Below the pieces are notes generated by a model that saw only the letters and a program-made list of their open reading frames with translations, searched no databases and was not told the DNA's origin. Shown piece by piece: positions 17,455 through 24,879 of a stretch of DNA of 64,000 nt. Position 1 is the first letter of the stretch. Every line of letters begins with the position of its first letter. The stretch comes from an uncultured Pseudomonadales bacterium (lineage in GTDB: Bacteria > Pseudomonadota > Gammaproteobacteria > Pseudomonadales > UBA7434): positions 1-64,000 of the forward strand of contig CAJQKT010000018.1 of the NCBI GenBank assembly GCA_905478995.1. Reading direction: 5' to 3'. Made by a program: the position numbers and the translations under genes.

Positions 17455-17796
17455 TTAGCTTTTAATGGATTGACATTGCTGCTGGAAGAACTGCATTTCG
17501 GCAATTTTTTCATCGAGTACTTCGGCCCATTCGCCGGTGGCAATCGACACGTTCTAGACATAGTCGCCACGTGCCACGTTAGTGACCATGCTAAATGAAA
17601 CAATCGAGCGAACGCCGCTAAGAATACGACGATTTTTGCTGGCTTTTTCGTCTAATAAAAGTGCAATACTCTCTTCAACATCAGTGCAGGTTTATTCAAT
17701 TTATTTGCCCTCGTCACGGGTTATTGGCGAAGCGCAAGCTGACATCAGTAGCACAAGTGTGGTTAGAAGAAGTGATCAGCTTCGTGCTGTCAACTA
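17455..17796 (-). pseudogene. Decayed small lipoprotein gene with four in-frame stops
   Basis: One minus-strand frame reads from about 17790 to TAA 17455-17457 without frameshift but with stops TGA, TAA, TAA and TAG. The conceptual product starts with a lipoprotein signal (LLLTTLVLLMSACASPITRD, lipobox LMSAC), continues with ESIALLLDEKASKNRRILSG, SIVSFSMVTNVARGDYV, and ends TGEWAEVLDEKIAEMQFFQ then QQCQSIKS. The family is unknown. The signs point to a once functional gene of about 110 codons, now inactivated by point mutations. The neighbouring sigma-factor operon runs the other way. Confidence 0.7.
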
Positions 17797-17978
17797 ATCG
17801 GTATCTGATGCGTTATTTATAGTATTCCACTATGCTATTTTAAGTGGATAAGCTTTTTTTCATAGGCATAGCTAATACGGTACTAGCGCTGTCAGAATGA
17901 GCTAGAAATGAGGCTTAGGCCCTTCGTAAGGGTGAATGTGTCACGATTATTGCGCAGCCTATTGGAGACAGAGGTCTT

Positions 17979-18518
17979 TTGCATACCAAAGTCCGTTTAA
18001 ACGATTTTTTAAAGCAGGTAGAACGCAAAGCTTTTCGTATTGCGAGTATTGCCGTGGGCAATCCCGATGACGCGATGGATATTGTGCAAGAAACGATGCT
18101 TAGCTTGGTGAAAAGCTACGCCAATAAATCCGAGGATGATTGGCCCAAGCTCTTCTTTCGCATTTTGTACAACAGGATTAATGATCATTTTAGGCGCCAG
18201 ACGGTGCGCCAGAAAGTGATGAAGGTTAGGTCTTGGTTTGCCAGTGATGGCGAAGTTGAGGATATTATTGAGCAGGCACCGGCACATTCGTCAGCAGAGC
18301 CCTATAGGCAACTGCATAGTGACAATATTAGTGCGTCTGTAGAAGATTCATTGAAGCAGCTTTCACCGAAGCAATCAGAGGCGTTTTTGATGCGCAGCTG
18401 GCAGGGGTTGAGCGTAAAAGACACGGCCAAGGTCATGGGCTGTTCGGAAGGAAGCGTAAAAACACATCATGCAAGAGCAGTGCGGCGACTGCAAGAATTG
18501 TTAGCGCAATTTAACTGA
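17979..18518 (+). CDS. ECF-type RNA polymerase sigma factor
   Basis: 179 aa. Region 2 reads DAMDIVQETMLSLVKSY with the core-binding DxxDxxQ pattern, and region 4 reads LSPKQSEAFLMRSWQGLSVK then DTAKVMGCSEGSVKTHHARA, the helix-turn-helix that recognises the -35 element. There is no region 1 or 3, so it belongs to the extracytoplasmic-function group. I start it at TTG 17979, with GAGG four bases upstream. The next four genes (18579-20285) run the same way; the first overlaps the second by 17 bp, as in the sigma/DUF3619/DUF3106 operons of other gammaproteobacteria. Family knowledge suggests response to envelope or cell-surface stress, but the signal is unknown. Confidence 0.9.
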   Translation: MHTKVRLNDFLKQVERKAFRIASIAVGNPDDAMDIVQETMLSLVKSYANKSEDDWPKLFFRILYNRINDHFRRQTVRQKVMKVRSWFASDGEVEDIIEQAPAHSSAEPYRQLHSDNISASVEDSLKQLSPKQSEAFLMRSWQGLSVKDTAKVMGCSEGSVKTHHARAVRRLQELLAQFN

Positions 18519-18578
18519 TGCAAGAGAAGGCTATGAATATTTTTCAAATCAAAAAAACTCAGCAAAGTGGAGGTCATG

Positions 18579-18986
18579 ATGAGTAACGATACTATAGAGA
18601 AGCTCAACAAAGACCAAGACGACACGGCCATTGATAAGGTTGTTAAGGTCTTAAATGAAAGTGTTGATGGTCTCGATATGCAATCTCGCGATCGGTTAAT
18701 TCAGGTGCGACAGCAAGCCTTGGATTCATTGCAGGCGCCATGGTACGCGCCATTTATGCTGCCAGTGGGATCAGCCGTGATCGCTGCTAGTTTATTGTTT
18801 GCGATTGTCTTCGCCCCCAATACCGATATGAATAGGCAGTTGGCTCCGCCAGCCGCGTTGGCTGCTAATGCAGTTATCGATGCTGATCAAATTGCGTTAC
18901 TTGCAGAAGATATCGACCTGCTTGCCGATTTGGAAATGTTGCAATGGTTCGGTGATATGGCCGAGATTTATGAAGAAGCAGGTTGA
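18579..18986 (+). CDS. Probable anti-sigma factor, DUF3619-like
   Basis: 135 aa with one transmembrane segment near residues 58-77 (LPVGSAVIAASLLFAIVFAP). The cytoplasmic N-terminal part contains SRDRLIQVRQQALDSLQ, and the C-terminus ends DIDLLADLEMLQWFGDMAEI, the 'DLxLLxDLxxLxWL' motif seen in DUF3619 proteins that follow sigma genes. Position right after the ECF sigma gene (60 bp) and single-pass topology suggest that it binds the sigma factor at the membrane; this is inference. ATG 18579 has GGAGG five bases upstream and is better placed than the ATG at 18576 or GTG 18567. Confidence 0.78.
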   Translation: MSNDTIEKLNKDQDDTAIDKVVKVLNESVDGLDMQSRDRLIQVRQQALDSLQAPWYAPFMLPVGSAVIAASLLFAIVFAPNTDMNRQLAPPAALAANAVIDADQIALLAEDIDLLADLEMLQWFGDMAEIYEEAG

Positions 18987-19293
18987 AAGAGTGTTATGCC
19001 TGTCTGCCATAAAATGGCTGGTGGTAGTCAGCTGCTTGAGCAGTGGCGTCGCTTTGGGGAAAAGTGCAGAGGAGGCAGATTCAGAGGAGGCAGATTCAGA
19101 GGAGGCAGATTCAGAGGAAACACGTTATGAACCGTCTGCAGCAATGCTTGAATTTATTGCGATGTTTGATGAGCAGGCAAGCACTGCAAGTGAAGAATGG
19201 ATTGATCCATTGGTCATTAGTGACGCATTAGATGCGAGTGACGCTGCGTTGGTAGAGTTTGAAAAAGGTGAGCTGATCAATCAAGACAGGTGA
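18970..19293 (+). CDS. Small secreted acidic protein with EEADS repeats
   Basis: 107 aa. A signal peptide (MKKQVERVLCLSAIKWLVVV then SCLSSGVALG) is followed by three tandem EEADS units and a polar acidic domain ending DAALVEFEKGELINQD. The start ATG 18970 overlaps the previous gene by 17 bp, giving tight coupling to the anti-sigma gene. The mature protein is highly acidic and probably periplasmic. No family was recognised. Its place between a sigma/anti-sigma pair and a DUF3106 gene matches similar operons where a small secreted protein of unknown function sits in the same slot. Confidence 0.7.
   Translation: MKKQVERVLCLSAIKWLVVVSCLSSGVALGKSAEEADSEEADSEEADSEETRYEPSAAMLEFIAMFDEQASTASEEWIDPLVISDALDASDAALVEFEKGELINQDR
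19069..19113 (+). repeat. Three perfect 15-bp tandem repeats inside a CDS
   Basis: GAGGAGGCAGATTCA occurs three times in a row and encodes the acidic EEADS units of the secreted protein. In-frame copy number could change without disturbing the gene. Confidence 0.95.
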
Positions 19294-19301
19294 GTGAGGT
19301 T

Positions 19302-19865
19302 ATGAAAGCAAAAAGTCAATTTATTAGCGGGATCGTGTTGTGTATTGGTTTAATTATCAGCGCGGCTTGTAACGCTGATAATTTAGTTTGGAGTGAGCTT
19401 AGTACCGAGCAAAGGTCTATGCTTGCTGATCATCAAGACGAGTGGGATGGTTACTCGGTCAAGCGGCAAAAGCGACTGGCGAGCGGTGCGGACCGCTGGC
19501 TGACGATGACAGATGCGCAGCGTAGCCAAGTACTCAAGAGTTTTGAGCGTTGGGGAGGCCTCTCCCAAGAGCAGCAGTCGCGGGTACACAAAAATTTTAA
19601 AAAGTTCCAGACGTTGAGTAAGGCCGAGAAGGCTAAGCTTAGGCAGTTGCGTGAACGCTTTAAGGCCATGCCCGATCAGCAACGGTCTGCGGTGAGAAAG
19701 CTGTGGAAGCAAATGGAGCGCGCGGACAAGCAGCGCTTGAAGGTCTCTATGCTTGCAATGACAGACGATGAGAGGGAAAGATTTGTTTCATCGTTAAAGT
19801 CTCTCCCCATGGAGGAACGCTACGAGCGGATACAACAGTTAATTAATGAGTCGCCTGAAAAGTAA
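19302..19865 (+). CDS. DUF3106-like periplasmic protein
   Basis: 187 aa (191 if translated from GTG 19290, which overlaps the upstream stop as GTGA). Signal peptide KAKSQFISGIVLCIGLIISA with cleavage near ACNA. The mature part is a basic, Trp-containing helical repeat: WSELSTEQRSMLADHQDEW, GADRWLTMTDAQRSQVL, ERWGGLSQEQQSRVHKNFKK, LSKAEKAKLRQLRERFK, MPDQQRSAVRKLWKQM, repeating 'L(S/T)xxQRxxLxxxxxxW'. This is the DUF3106 pattern. Its role is unknown; the operon suggests that it is a target or modulator of the ECF sigma response. RNA polymerase is not involved in its function as far as can be seen. Confidence 0.8.
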   Translation: MKAKSQFISGIVLCIGLIISAACNADNLVWSELSTEQRSMLADHQDEWDGYSVKRQKRLASGADRWLTMTDAQRSQVLKSFERWGGLSQEQQSRVHKNFKKFQTLSKAEKAKLRQLRERFKAMPDQQRSAVRKLWKQMERADKQRLKVSMLAMTDDERERFVSSLKSLPMEERYERIQQLINESPEK

Positions 19866-19976
19866 GTTGTTACGAGAATAAAACACCGGTGACTGTCAAC
19901 CGATTTGGGGCCTGTACGTTTGTTGAAGTGTGAGCTAGTAATATTCGCTCAACATCAATAAAATCAGGAGATTCAA

Positions 19977-20285
19977 ATGAAAACTATTTTTCAATGCGCA
20001 GTAATGGTTGGCCTTTTTAGTAGTGCTTGTGCTATGGCAGGCAGTATCAATGAACGGCAAAGTAATCAGCAAGATCGTATTCAGCAAGGAGTCTATAGTG
20101 GCGAACTAACGCAAAAAGAAGCTAACATGTTAGGTCGGCAGCAGGTCAAAACTCACCGAAAAGAGGCCCGTTTTAAGTCTGATGGCAACTTTACTGTCAA
20201 AGAACGAGCCAGAATACAGCGTGATTTAGACAAAAATAGTCGAAAAATTCATAGCCAAAAGCACGATGAGCAGCAGCGTCCATAA
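19977..20285 (+). CDS. Small secreted basic protein, conserved family of unknown function
   Basis: 102 aa. Signal peptide KTIFQCAVMVGLFSSACAMA, then INERQSNQQDRIQQGVYSGE, LTQKEANMLGRQQVKTHRKE, ARFKSDGNFTVKERARIQRD and a His/Lys/Gln-rich end. The order 'helix, SGELTxxEA, basic helix, DGxxTxxERxRxQRDL' recurs in many proteobacterial secreted proteins of about 100 aa and looks like two EF-hand-like or helix-loop-helix halves, but no metal ligand set is certain. AGGAG lies eight bases upstream of ATG 19977. It is separated from the DUF3106 gene by 110 bp, so its membership of the sigma-factor operon is possible but not certain. Confidence 0.72.
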   Translation: MKTIFQCAVMVGLFSSACAMAGSINERQSNQQDRIQQGVYSGELTQKEANMLGRQQVKTHRKEARFKSDGNFTVKERARIQRDLDKNSRKIHSQKHDEQQRP

Positions 20286-20399
20286 GGTACTGGGTTGATA
20301 TTCTAATGTTCTCTTGGCACTTGGCACATTGACTATAAACTCTGTGAGAGACCTCTCAGTGTCCGTTCATCTAGTACTGAATATCGTTTTGGTTTTACC

Positions 20400-20418
20400 G
20401 GCGGCCTCACTGGCCGCC
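20400..20418 (+). terminator. GC-rich hairpin between 20285 and 20432
   Basis: GGCGGCC (20400-20406), TCACT loop and GGCCGCC (20412-20418), then TTAATTT. A strong stem with only a weak T-tract, 115 bp after the last gene of the sigma block and beside a decayed minus-strand gene. It may stop transcription from either side. Confidence 0.5.
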
Positions 20419-20431
20419 TTAATTTAAATAG

Positions 20432-20631
20432 CTAGGCATTGTTGACGGTGTCGGCCACTTCATCTGCAATGGCCTTAGCTGCTGTTAGACGGTATTACTC
20501 GCATTGCGGTTTACACGGCCATCGTTAAGCTGCGCAAACTTCACATTGCTCCAGCTGACCAATATTTGATCAGGTGGCGTGTCTTGCTCTAATTGCACGG
20601 CTAAAGCCGGGCAGCTACTCCCATCAATATA
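20432..20631 (-). pseudogene. Decayed C-terminal gene fragment
   Basis: The minus strand reads YIDGSSCPALAVQLEQDTPP, then DQILVSWSNVKFAQLNDGRV, then NRNASNTV, and after a frameshift TAAKAIADEVADTVNNA to a TAG at 20432-20434. An in-frame TAA precedes it at 20632-20634. The amino-acid composition is protein-like throughout but no start, no family and a broken frame mark it as a remnant. Together with the lipoprotein pseudogene at 17455 it flanks the sigma-factor block. Confidence 0.5.
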
Positions 20632-20768
20632 TTAATTCTTTGATTAGATTATGAATGCCGCTTGTACTGAATGCGCGTGGCGTTTATTCTGCGCTCGCTA
20701 AAAATTGAGCGAAACTCTAACGACACATGCGCGCGTCGACCAAGCATTGATTAAGCAAAGGACATTTA

Positions 20769-22238
20769 ATGAAAGAGCAATCAGATATCGGCCTTGTGGG
20801 ACTTGCAGTAATGGGAGAAAACCTGATTTTAAATATGGAGTCTAAAGGGTTTACTGTTACTGCCTATAATCGGAGCCACGAAAAAGTTGATCGGTTTGTT
20901 AATGGTCGAGCTAGCGGCAAGAATATTAGGGGCGCTGTAAGCATCCAAGATTTAGTGGATTCGTTAGTAAGGCCGCGTAAAATTATGCTTATGGTTAAGG
21001 CTGGTCAGCCTGTTGATGACTTTATTGAGCAGCTCATTCCTTTTTTAGAAAATGGCGACATTATTATAGATGGAGGTAACACGCATTTCCCTGACTCCAA
21101 TCGCCGCACAGCATACCTAGAGAGCAAGGGGCTCTTGTACGTTGGTACGGGGGTTTCAGGTGGTGAAGAGGGCGCCTTGAAGGGGCCTTCGATTATGCCC
21201 GGCGGATCTAAAGACGCCTGGCCTGCAGTTAGACCTATTTTTCAAGCCATCGCGGCTAAAGTTGCCGATGACAATGGTGATGTGGTGGTGCCCTGCTGTG
21301 ATTGGGTGGGGGACGCAGGAGCTGGCCACTTTGTAAAAATGGTACATAACGGCATTGAATATGGCGATATGCAGTTAATTTGTGAAGCGTATCAGTTGAT
21401 GAAAACTGTTTTGCATTTAACAAGTGACGAAATTCAGCAGGTTTTTGCCCAGTGGAATGACACGGAACTCAATAGCTACTTAATTGAGATTACCCGCGAT
21501 ATTTTTGCTTTCCGCGATGAGGAGGGTGAGCCCTTAGTTGAGAAAATCCTCGATACCGCTGGTCAGAAAGGCACCGGTAAATGGACCGGTGTTGCAGCGC
21601 TCGATTTAGGCGTGCCGTTAACGCTAATCGCTGAGGCAGTATTTGCTCGGTGTATTTCGGCGCAAAAAGAGCAGCGCGTTGAAGCGGCACAACATATTAG
21701 TGGGCCAGAATTAGAGTTTACTGGCGATAAAACGGCCTTTATTGAAGATTTGCGGCAGGCACTTCTTGCTTCCAAAATTGTTTCGTATGCGCAAGGTTAT
21801 GTGCTGATGCAAGAAGCTGCCAAAGAATATGACTGGGAGTTAAATTACGGTGGTATTGCTTTGATGTGGCGCGGCGGTTGCATTATTCGCTCTGCTTTTT
21901 TGGGCAAGATTAAAGAAGCTTATGATGATAATGCTGAGCTATCTAATTTACTGGGAGCGCCATACTTTCGCGATACGGTAGTGGGCGCGCAAAGCGGTTG
22001 GCGCCGAGTAATGGGCGCAGCTATCAATCACGGCATTCCGGTACCCTGTTTAAGCGCAGCATTAAATTATTTTGATGGCTTTCGTACAGCGCGCCTTCCG
22101 GCCAACTTATTGCAGGCGCAGCGAGATTATTTTGGCGCACACACTTATGAGCGTTTAGATCAACCTAGAGGCGAATTTTTTCATACCAATTGGACGGGTA
22201 GAGGCGGTGATACTGCTTCAACGACTTACGATGTATAG
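20769..22238 (+). CDS. gnd: 6-phosphogluconate dehydrogenase, decarboxylating
   Basis: 489 aa, full-length. NADP-binding GLVGLAVMGENL at residues 9-20 with NRS (residues 34-36) for the 2'-phosphate, substrate segment GVSGGEEGA, catalytic KMVHNGIEYGDMQ with the Lys and Asn/Glu that act on 6-phosphogluconate, and KGTGKWT. It converts 6-phosphogluconate to ribulose 5-phosphate, CO2 and NADPH in the oxidative pentose phosphate pathway. It stands alone; no zwf or pgl lies beside it. The 480-bp stretch upstream holds the decayed fragment and presumably its promoter. Its length, which is about 470 in E. coli, suits the long gnd type. Confidence 0.96.
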   Translation: MKEQSDIGLVGLAVMGENLILNMESKGFTVTAYNRSHEKVDRFVNGRASGKNIRGAVSIQDLVDSLVRPRKIMLMVKAGQPVDDFIEQLIPFLENGDIIIDGGNTHFPDSNRRTAYLESKGLLYVGTGVSGGEEGALKGPSIMPGGSKDAWPAVRPIFQAIAAKVADDNGDVVVPCCDWVGDAGAGHFVKMVHNGIEYGDMQLICEAYQLMKTVLHLTSDEIQQVFAQWNDTELNSYLIEITRDIFAFRDEEGEPLVEKILDTAGQKGTGKWTGVAALDLGVPLTLIAEAVFARCISAQKEQRVEAAQHISGPELEFTGDKTAFIEDLRQALLASKIVSYAQGYVLMQEAAKEYDWELNYGGIALMWRGGCIIRSAFLGKIKEAYDDNAELSNLLGAPYFRDTVVGAQSGWRRVMGAAINHGIPVPCLSAALNYFDGFRTARLPANLLQAQRDYFGAHTYERLDQPRGEFFHTNWTGRGGDTASTTYDV

Positions 22239-22453
22239 CTAAGCATCGGGCATTCTTCAACTTAGTGCATGCTTGCAAAGGCTTACTGAAGAGGAGTTGT
22301 TGCAATTGGGTCAAATCGACTTGGAATAGAGATTTCGACGGATGATTTTTGGCTTAGTCAGCCTTAATTTGGTGTCGAGCGGATTTACAAATTACTTGCA
22401 CAGCGGGTTGACTGTAGTCTCTAAGTGACTGTATTTATTATATTTTTTGCGTG

Positions 22454-22469
22454 TGGTGCAATTCTTGCT
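22454..22469 (+). promoter_or_regulatory. Candidate sigma-54 promoter
   Basis: TGGTGCAATTCTTGCT has GG at the -24 and GC at the -12 positions with the correct 10-base separation (consensus TGGCACG-N4-TTGCW), 103 bp before the PEP-CTERM ORF. PEP-CTERM genes are known in other bacteria to be driven by RpoN with the PrsK/PrsR two-component system. The -24 element is not ideal (TGC rather than CAC). Confidence 0.6.
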
Positions 22470-22571
22470 GATATTCCTTTGGTAAAGTGAAAGTAGATGG
22501 CTTTCACTAGCCAATAAGCTGAACTAAGCTTGTCCGGTGGCATGAAATATCAAACACAGAGGAAGCTAATC

Positions 22572-22778
22572 ATGAGAAATACAATTAAATCACAGTTATT
22601 GATAGCGGGTATTACGACTGTTGGCATAGTTCAATCAGTTGCGGCAGGCGATGTTGCGGGACCAGGGCCCGGTCCTGGCGATCCGATCGTATCAGTGCCT
22701 GAGCCCGGTATGCTCTCGCTCATAGGTGTTGGCGTAGTTATTATGCTGGTCGCCAAATACAAAAACCGCAATAAGTAG
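22572..22778 (+). CDS. Small PEP-CTERM sorting-domain protein
   Basis: 68 aa. Signal peptide MRNTIKSQLLIAGITTVGIV then QSVAAG, a mature part of only about 20 residues rich in Gly and Pro (VAGPGPGPGDPIVS), and a PEP-CTERM tail: VPEPGMLSLIGVGVVIMLVA followed by KYKNRNK. The tail is the recognition signal for exosortase, which cleaves and anchors or exports the protein. ATG 22572 has AGGAAG upstream; an in-frame ATG at 22530 would place the signal peptide internally. No exosortase gene is in the window. Such a tiny mature region is unusual; it may be a structural or signalling peptide of the extracellular matrix. Confidence 0.8.
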   Translation: MRNTIKSQLLIAGITTVGIVQSVAAGDVAGPGPGPGDPIVSVPEPGMLSLIGVGVVIMLVAKYKNRNK

Positions 22779-22796
22779 TAAGAATCTAGTGGTCTC

Positions 22797-22827
22797 AAAA
22801 GGGCGGTTTTACTGCCCTTTTTTTGTA
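22797..22827 (+). terminator. Rho-independent terminator of the PEP-CTERM gene
   Basis: AAAAGGGC / GCCCTTTT stem (22797-22821) and a run of seven Ts, 19 bp after the stop codon. Confidence 0.85.
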
Positions 22828-22968
22828 ATAAAAAAGTCGTGATGCAATGTTGGTTGCCTGAACGCAGGCCAGGGTTGAAGCCTAATTAGCATTGCCCAAC
22901 TACATGATGATTGCTTTAGTATTTGATCTAAGACTCATGGTCTTTTTAGTAGGGAGGTCTTTTGTGCT

Positions 22969-23805
22969 ATGTTAACGCTTGCCTACCTACCAGTTGTCGC
23001 ATTTGTTATCGTTGTTGCGTTTGAGCTTTTCTGGCCGCGCCGTACTGATGCCCGCGGTGATGTGCATCGTTGGCTGAGTAACATAGCACTCTATATCATC
23101 AATAAGCTCGGCTCGCGCGGCATTTACTTGTTATTGATAGCAGTTGGAATGGAGATTAACGAGGCTCAGTCGGCTACTGATGATGGGTTGCTGAAGGCAA
23201 CGAGCATCACGTTAGCAGTATTAGTGTTATTTGACATCTTAGACTACGCCAAGCACGTATTGCTTCATCGAGTACCTTTTTTGTGGCGCTTCCATCAGGT
23301 TCACCACAGCGACAGCAAATTAGATTTTACCAGTCAATTTCGGTTCCACCCCTTTGAAATGCTACTTGCAATGACGCTCGATGTAAGCTTTATTTTGCTA
23401 CTCGATATACCAGTGTATGCGATCACAGCTGTTGCCCTAATCGGCTCAACGTGGGGTATGTTTCAGCATGCGAATACGCATGCACTCAAGGGCCTTGACC
23501 GGTATGCGAGATTGCTCCTAGTAACACCTAATCTACACCATATACATCACTATACGGACGCTGCCGCAGCGAACAAAAATTTTGGTGTCATGTTTTCGGT
23601 CTGGGATCGACTCTTTGATAGCTATCTATCGCCGAAGAGTTTGATCGGAGATACACCGCAATACGGAGTTGTTGGGTTAAACGAAAGAGGTAATCTAAAC
23701 CCTTTTGCTCTATTGACCTTGCCATTTCAAGCTTCAAATACAGTGACCCAAGTGGGACTGGATCAAGATCAGACGCCAATAAAAAGTTTAAAGGAAGAAA
23801 GTTAG
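22969..23805 (+). CDS. Sterol desaturase/fatty acid hydroxylase superfamily protein
   Basis: 278 aa integral membrane protein with four to five hydrophobic segments. Histidine boxes typical of the superfamily: H96-x3-H100 (HVLLH), H109-x2-H112-H113 (HQVHH) and H190-x2-H193-H194 (HHIHH), plus HANTH (167-171). These bind a di-iron centre that uses O2 to hydroxylate or desaturate a lipid. In bacteria such proteins act on alkylglycerols, sphingolipids or sterol-like compounds; the substrate is not given here. The start is ATG 22969 with GGGAGG 12 bases upstream. Downstream lies a hexamer microsatellite, then the convergent GAF gene. Confidence 0.85.
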   Translation: MLTLAYLPVVAFVIVVAFELFWPRRTDARGDVHRWLSNIALYIINKLGSRGIYLLLIAVGMEINEAQSATDDGLLKATSITLAVLVLFDILDYAKHVLLHRVPFLWRFHQVHHSDSKLDFTSQFRFHPFEMLLAMTLDVSFILLLDIPVYAITAVALIGSTWGMFQHANTHALKGLDRYARLLLVTPNLHHIHHYTDAAAANKNFGVMFSVWDRLFDSYLSPKSLIGDTPQYGVVGLNERGNLNPFALLTLPFQASNTVTQVGLDQDQTPIKSLKEES

Positions 23806-23817
23806 TTTTAACTTTTT

Positions 23818-23858
23818 GGAGCTGGAGCTGGAGCTGGAGCTGGAGCTGGAGCTGGAGC
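23818..23858 (+). repeat. Hexanucleotide tandem repeat (GGAGCT)6.8
   Basis: Six perfect copies of GGAGCT and a partial seventh lie 13 bp after the sterol-desaturase-like stop, between two convergent genes. Likely copy-number variable; outside any ORF. Confidence 0.95.
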
Positions 23859-23919
23859 CTGTCCATTCAGTACGTGAGAGCAATGAAAGTCTTGGCTTTA
23901 TCCCCTAGTACCTTGACAC

Positions 23920-24879
23920 TTAGTTTGCGACTTCACGTTCAGACACTTGATCGCGCTGCTTACCAAAAAATTTCTTATCAATAAAACGTACTAAGTCTTC
24001 AGCTGAAGCATAATCGTTGCGATTGTAATCAATGCAGCCAACAAAATCAGGGAACAATGCTCCGCAACCTTCTGATTCTAGCGCAACACCGGGGCTGGCA
24101 TAAAGTTGATTGAGACGGTTGCTTTGACGGAAAGGGTTTTTCGATTCCAATAAAGCGGCGAAGTGGTTGCCACCTAAATGAGCCACTAATTTTGTCTCAG
24201 GAAAAAGACTTCGAAGTTGCTTAGCAAAGTTTTCACACCATCGGTTACGCATTTTCCCAGTAGTAAGAACGTTAAACATTTCATTGGTATCAAAAAGAGC
24301 CAGTGAGAGCTTGAGTTCCGAATCTTGTTCATTCTTGTAATGCTTGCAGGTTTCAATTAATGCGTTTCGATTCTCAAGGCCAGTTGAGAGATCAATAAAA
24401 CGAACCATGTCTTCGACAATCATATCCGCTAAGTTTTTTAGCAATATAGTTTCTTCTATGTTTAGGCTGCGAGGGCTCCGGTCGATGATGCACAGAGTTC
24501 CAAGATTATGACCGTTAGGGGCTTTGAGAGGTGCTCCTGCATAAAAGCGAATGTTTGGTCTGCCGGTTACCAAGGGGTTGTCTCGAAAACGCGAGTCTTT
24601 GGTTGCATCGGGTATTTCAAAGACATCTCCGGCAAGTATGGCGTGGCCACAAAAAGAAACGTTTCGAGGCGTTTCTTTAGCGTCAAGCCCACAAACCGAT
24701 TTAAACCACTGGCGATACCGATCTACTAGGCTGATAACGGCTATCGGTGTGCCGAAGAGTTGGTTGCAAATGCGCGTGTATCGATCGTACCGATCAGTCT
24801 CGGGAGTGTCGAGGATCTTAAGCTTTAATAAGGTTTCAATTCTTTGATCTTCATTATGCGGGGTTCTTGGCTCTAGCAT
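23920..24879 (-). CDS. GAF domain protein with degenerate GGDEF domain
   Basis: 319 aa. The GAF domain spans about residues 25-160 (ICNQLFGTPIAVISLVDRYR then QWFKSVCGLDA, CGHAILAGDVFEI, FYAGAPLKAP, LGTLCIID), a small-molecule or redox sensor module. A GGDEF-like domain follows with DLSTGLENRNAL (163-174), the substrate helix, but the active-site loop reads LGGNHF (235-240), where GGDEF proteins have GGDEF or GGEEF. The loss of the catalytic Asp/Glu suggests it cannot make cyclic-di-GMP and may sense or regulate instead. It lacks membrane segments and lies convergent with the desaturase-like gene. Confidence 0.85.
   Translation of the reverse strand: MLEPRTPHNEDQRIETLLKLKILDTPETDRYDRYTRICNQLFGTPIAVISLVDRYRQWFKSVCGLDAKETPRNVSFCGHAILAGDVFEIPDATKDSRFRDNPLVTGRPNIRFYAGAPLKAPNGHNLGTLCIIDRSPRSLNIEETILLKNLADMIVEDMVRFIDLSTGLENRNALIETCKHYKNEQDSELKLSLALFDTNEMFNVLTTGKMRNRWCENFAKQLRSLFPETKLVAHLGGNHFAALLESKNPFRQSNRLNQLYASPGVALESEGCGALFPDFVGCIDYNRNDYASAEDLVRFIDKKFFGKQRDQVSEREVAN

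Noticed and set aside
20315-20335. Possible sigma-54 promoter (TGGCACTTGGCACATTGAC)
   Set aside because: Spacing between GG and GC does not fit the -24/-12 pattern in either register.
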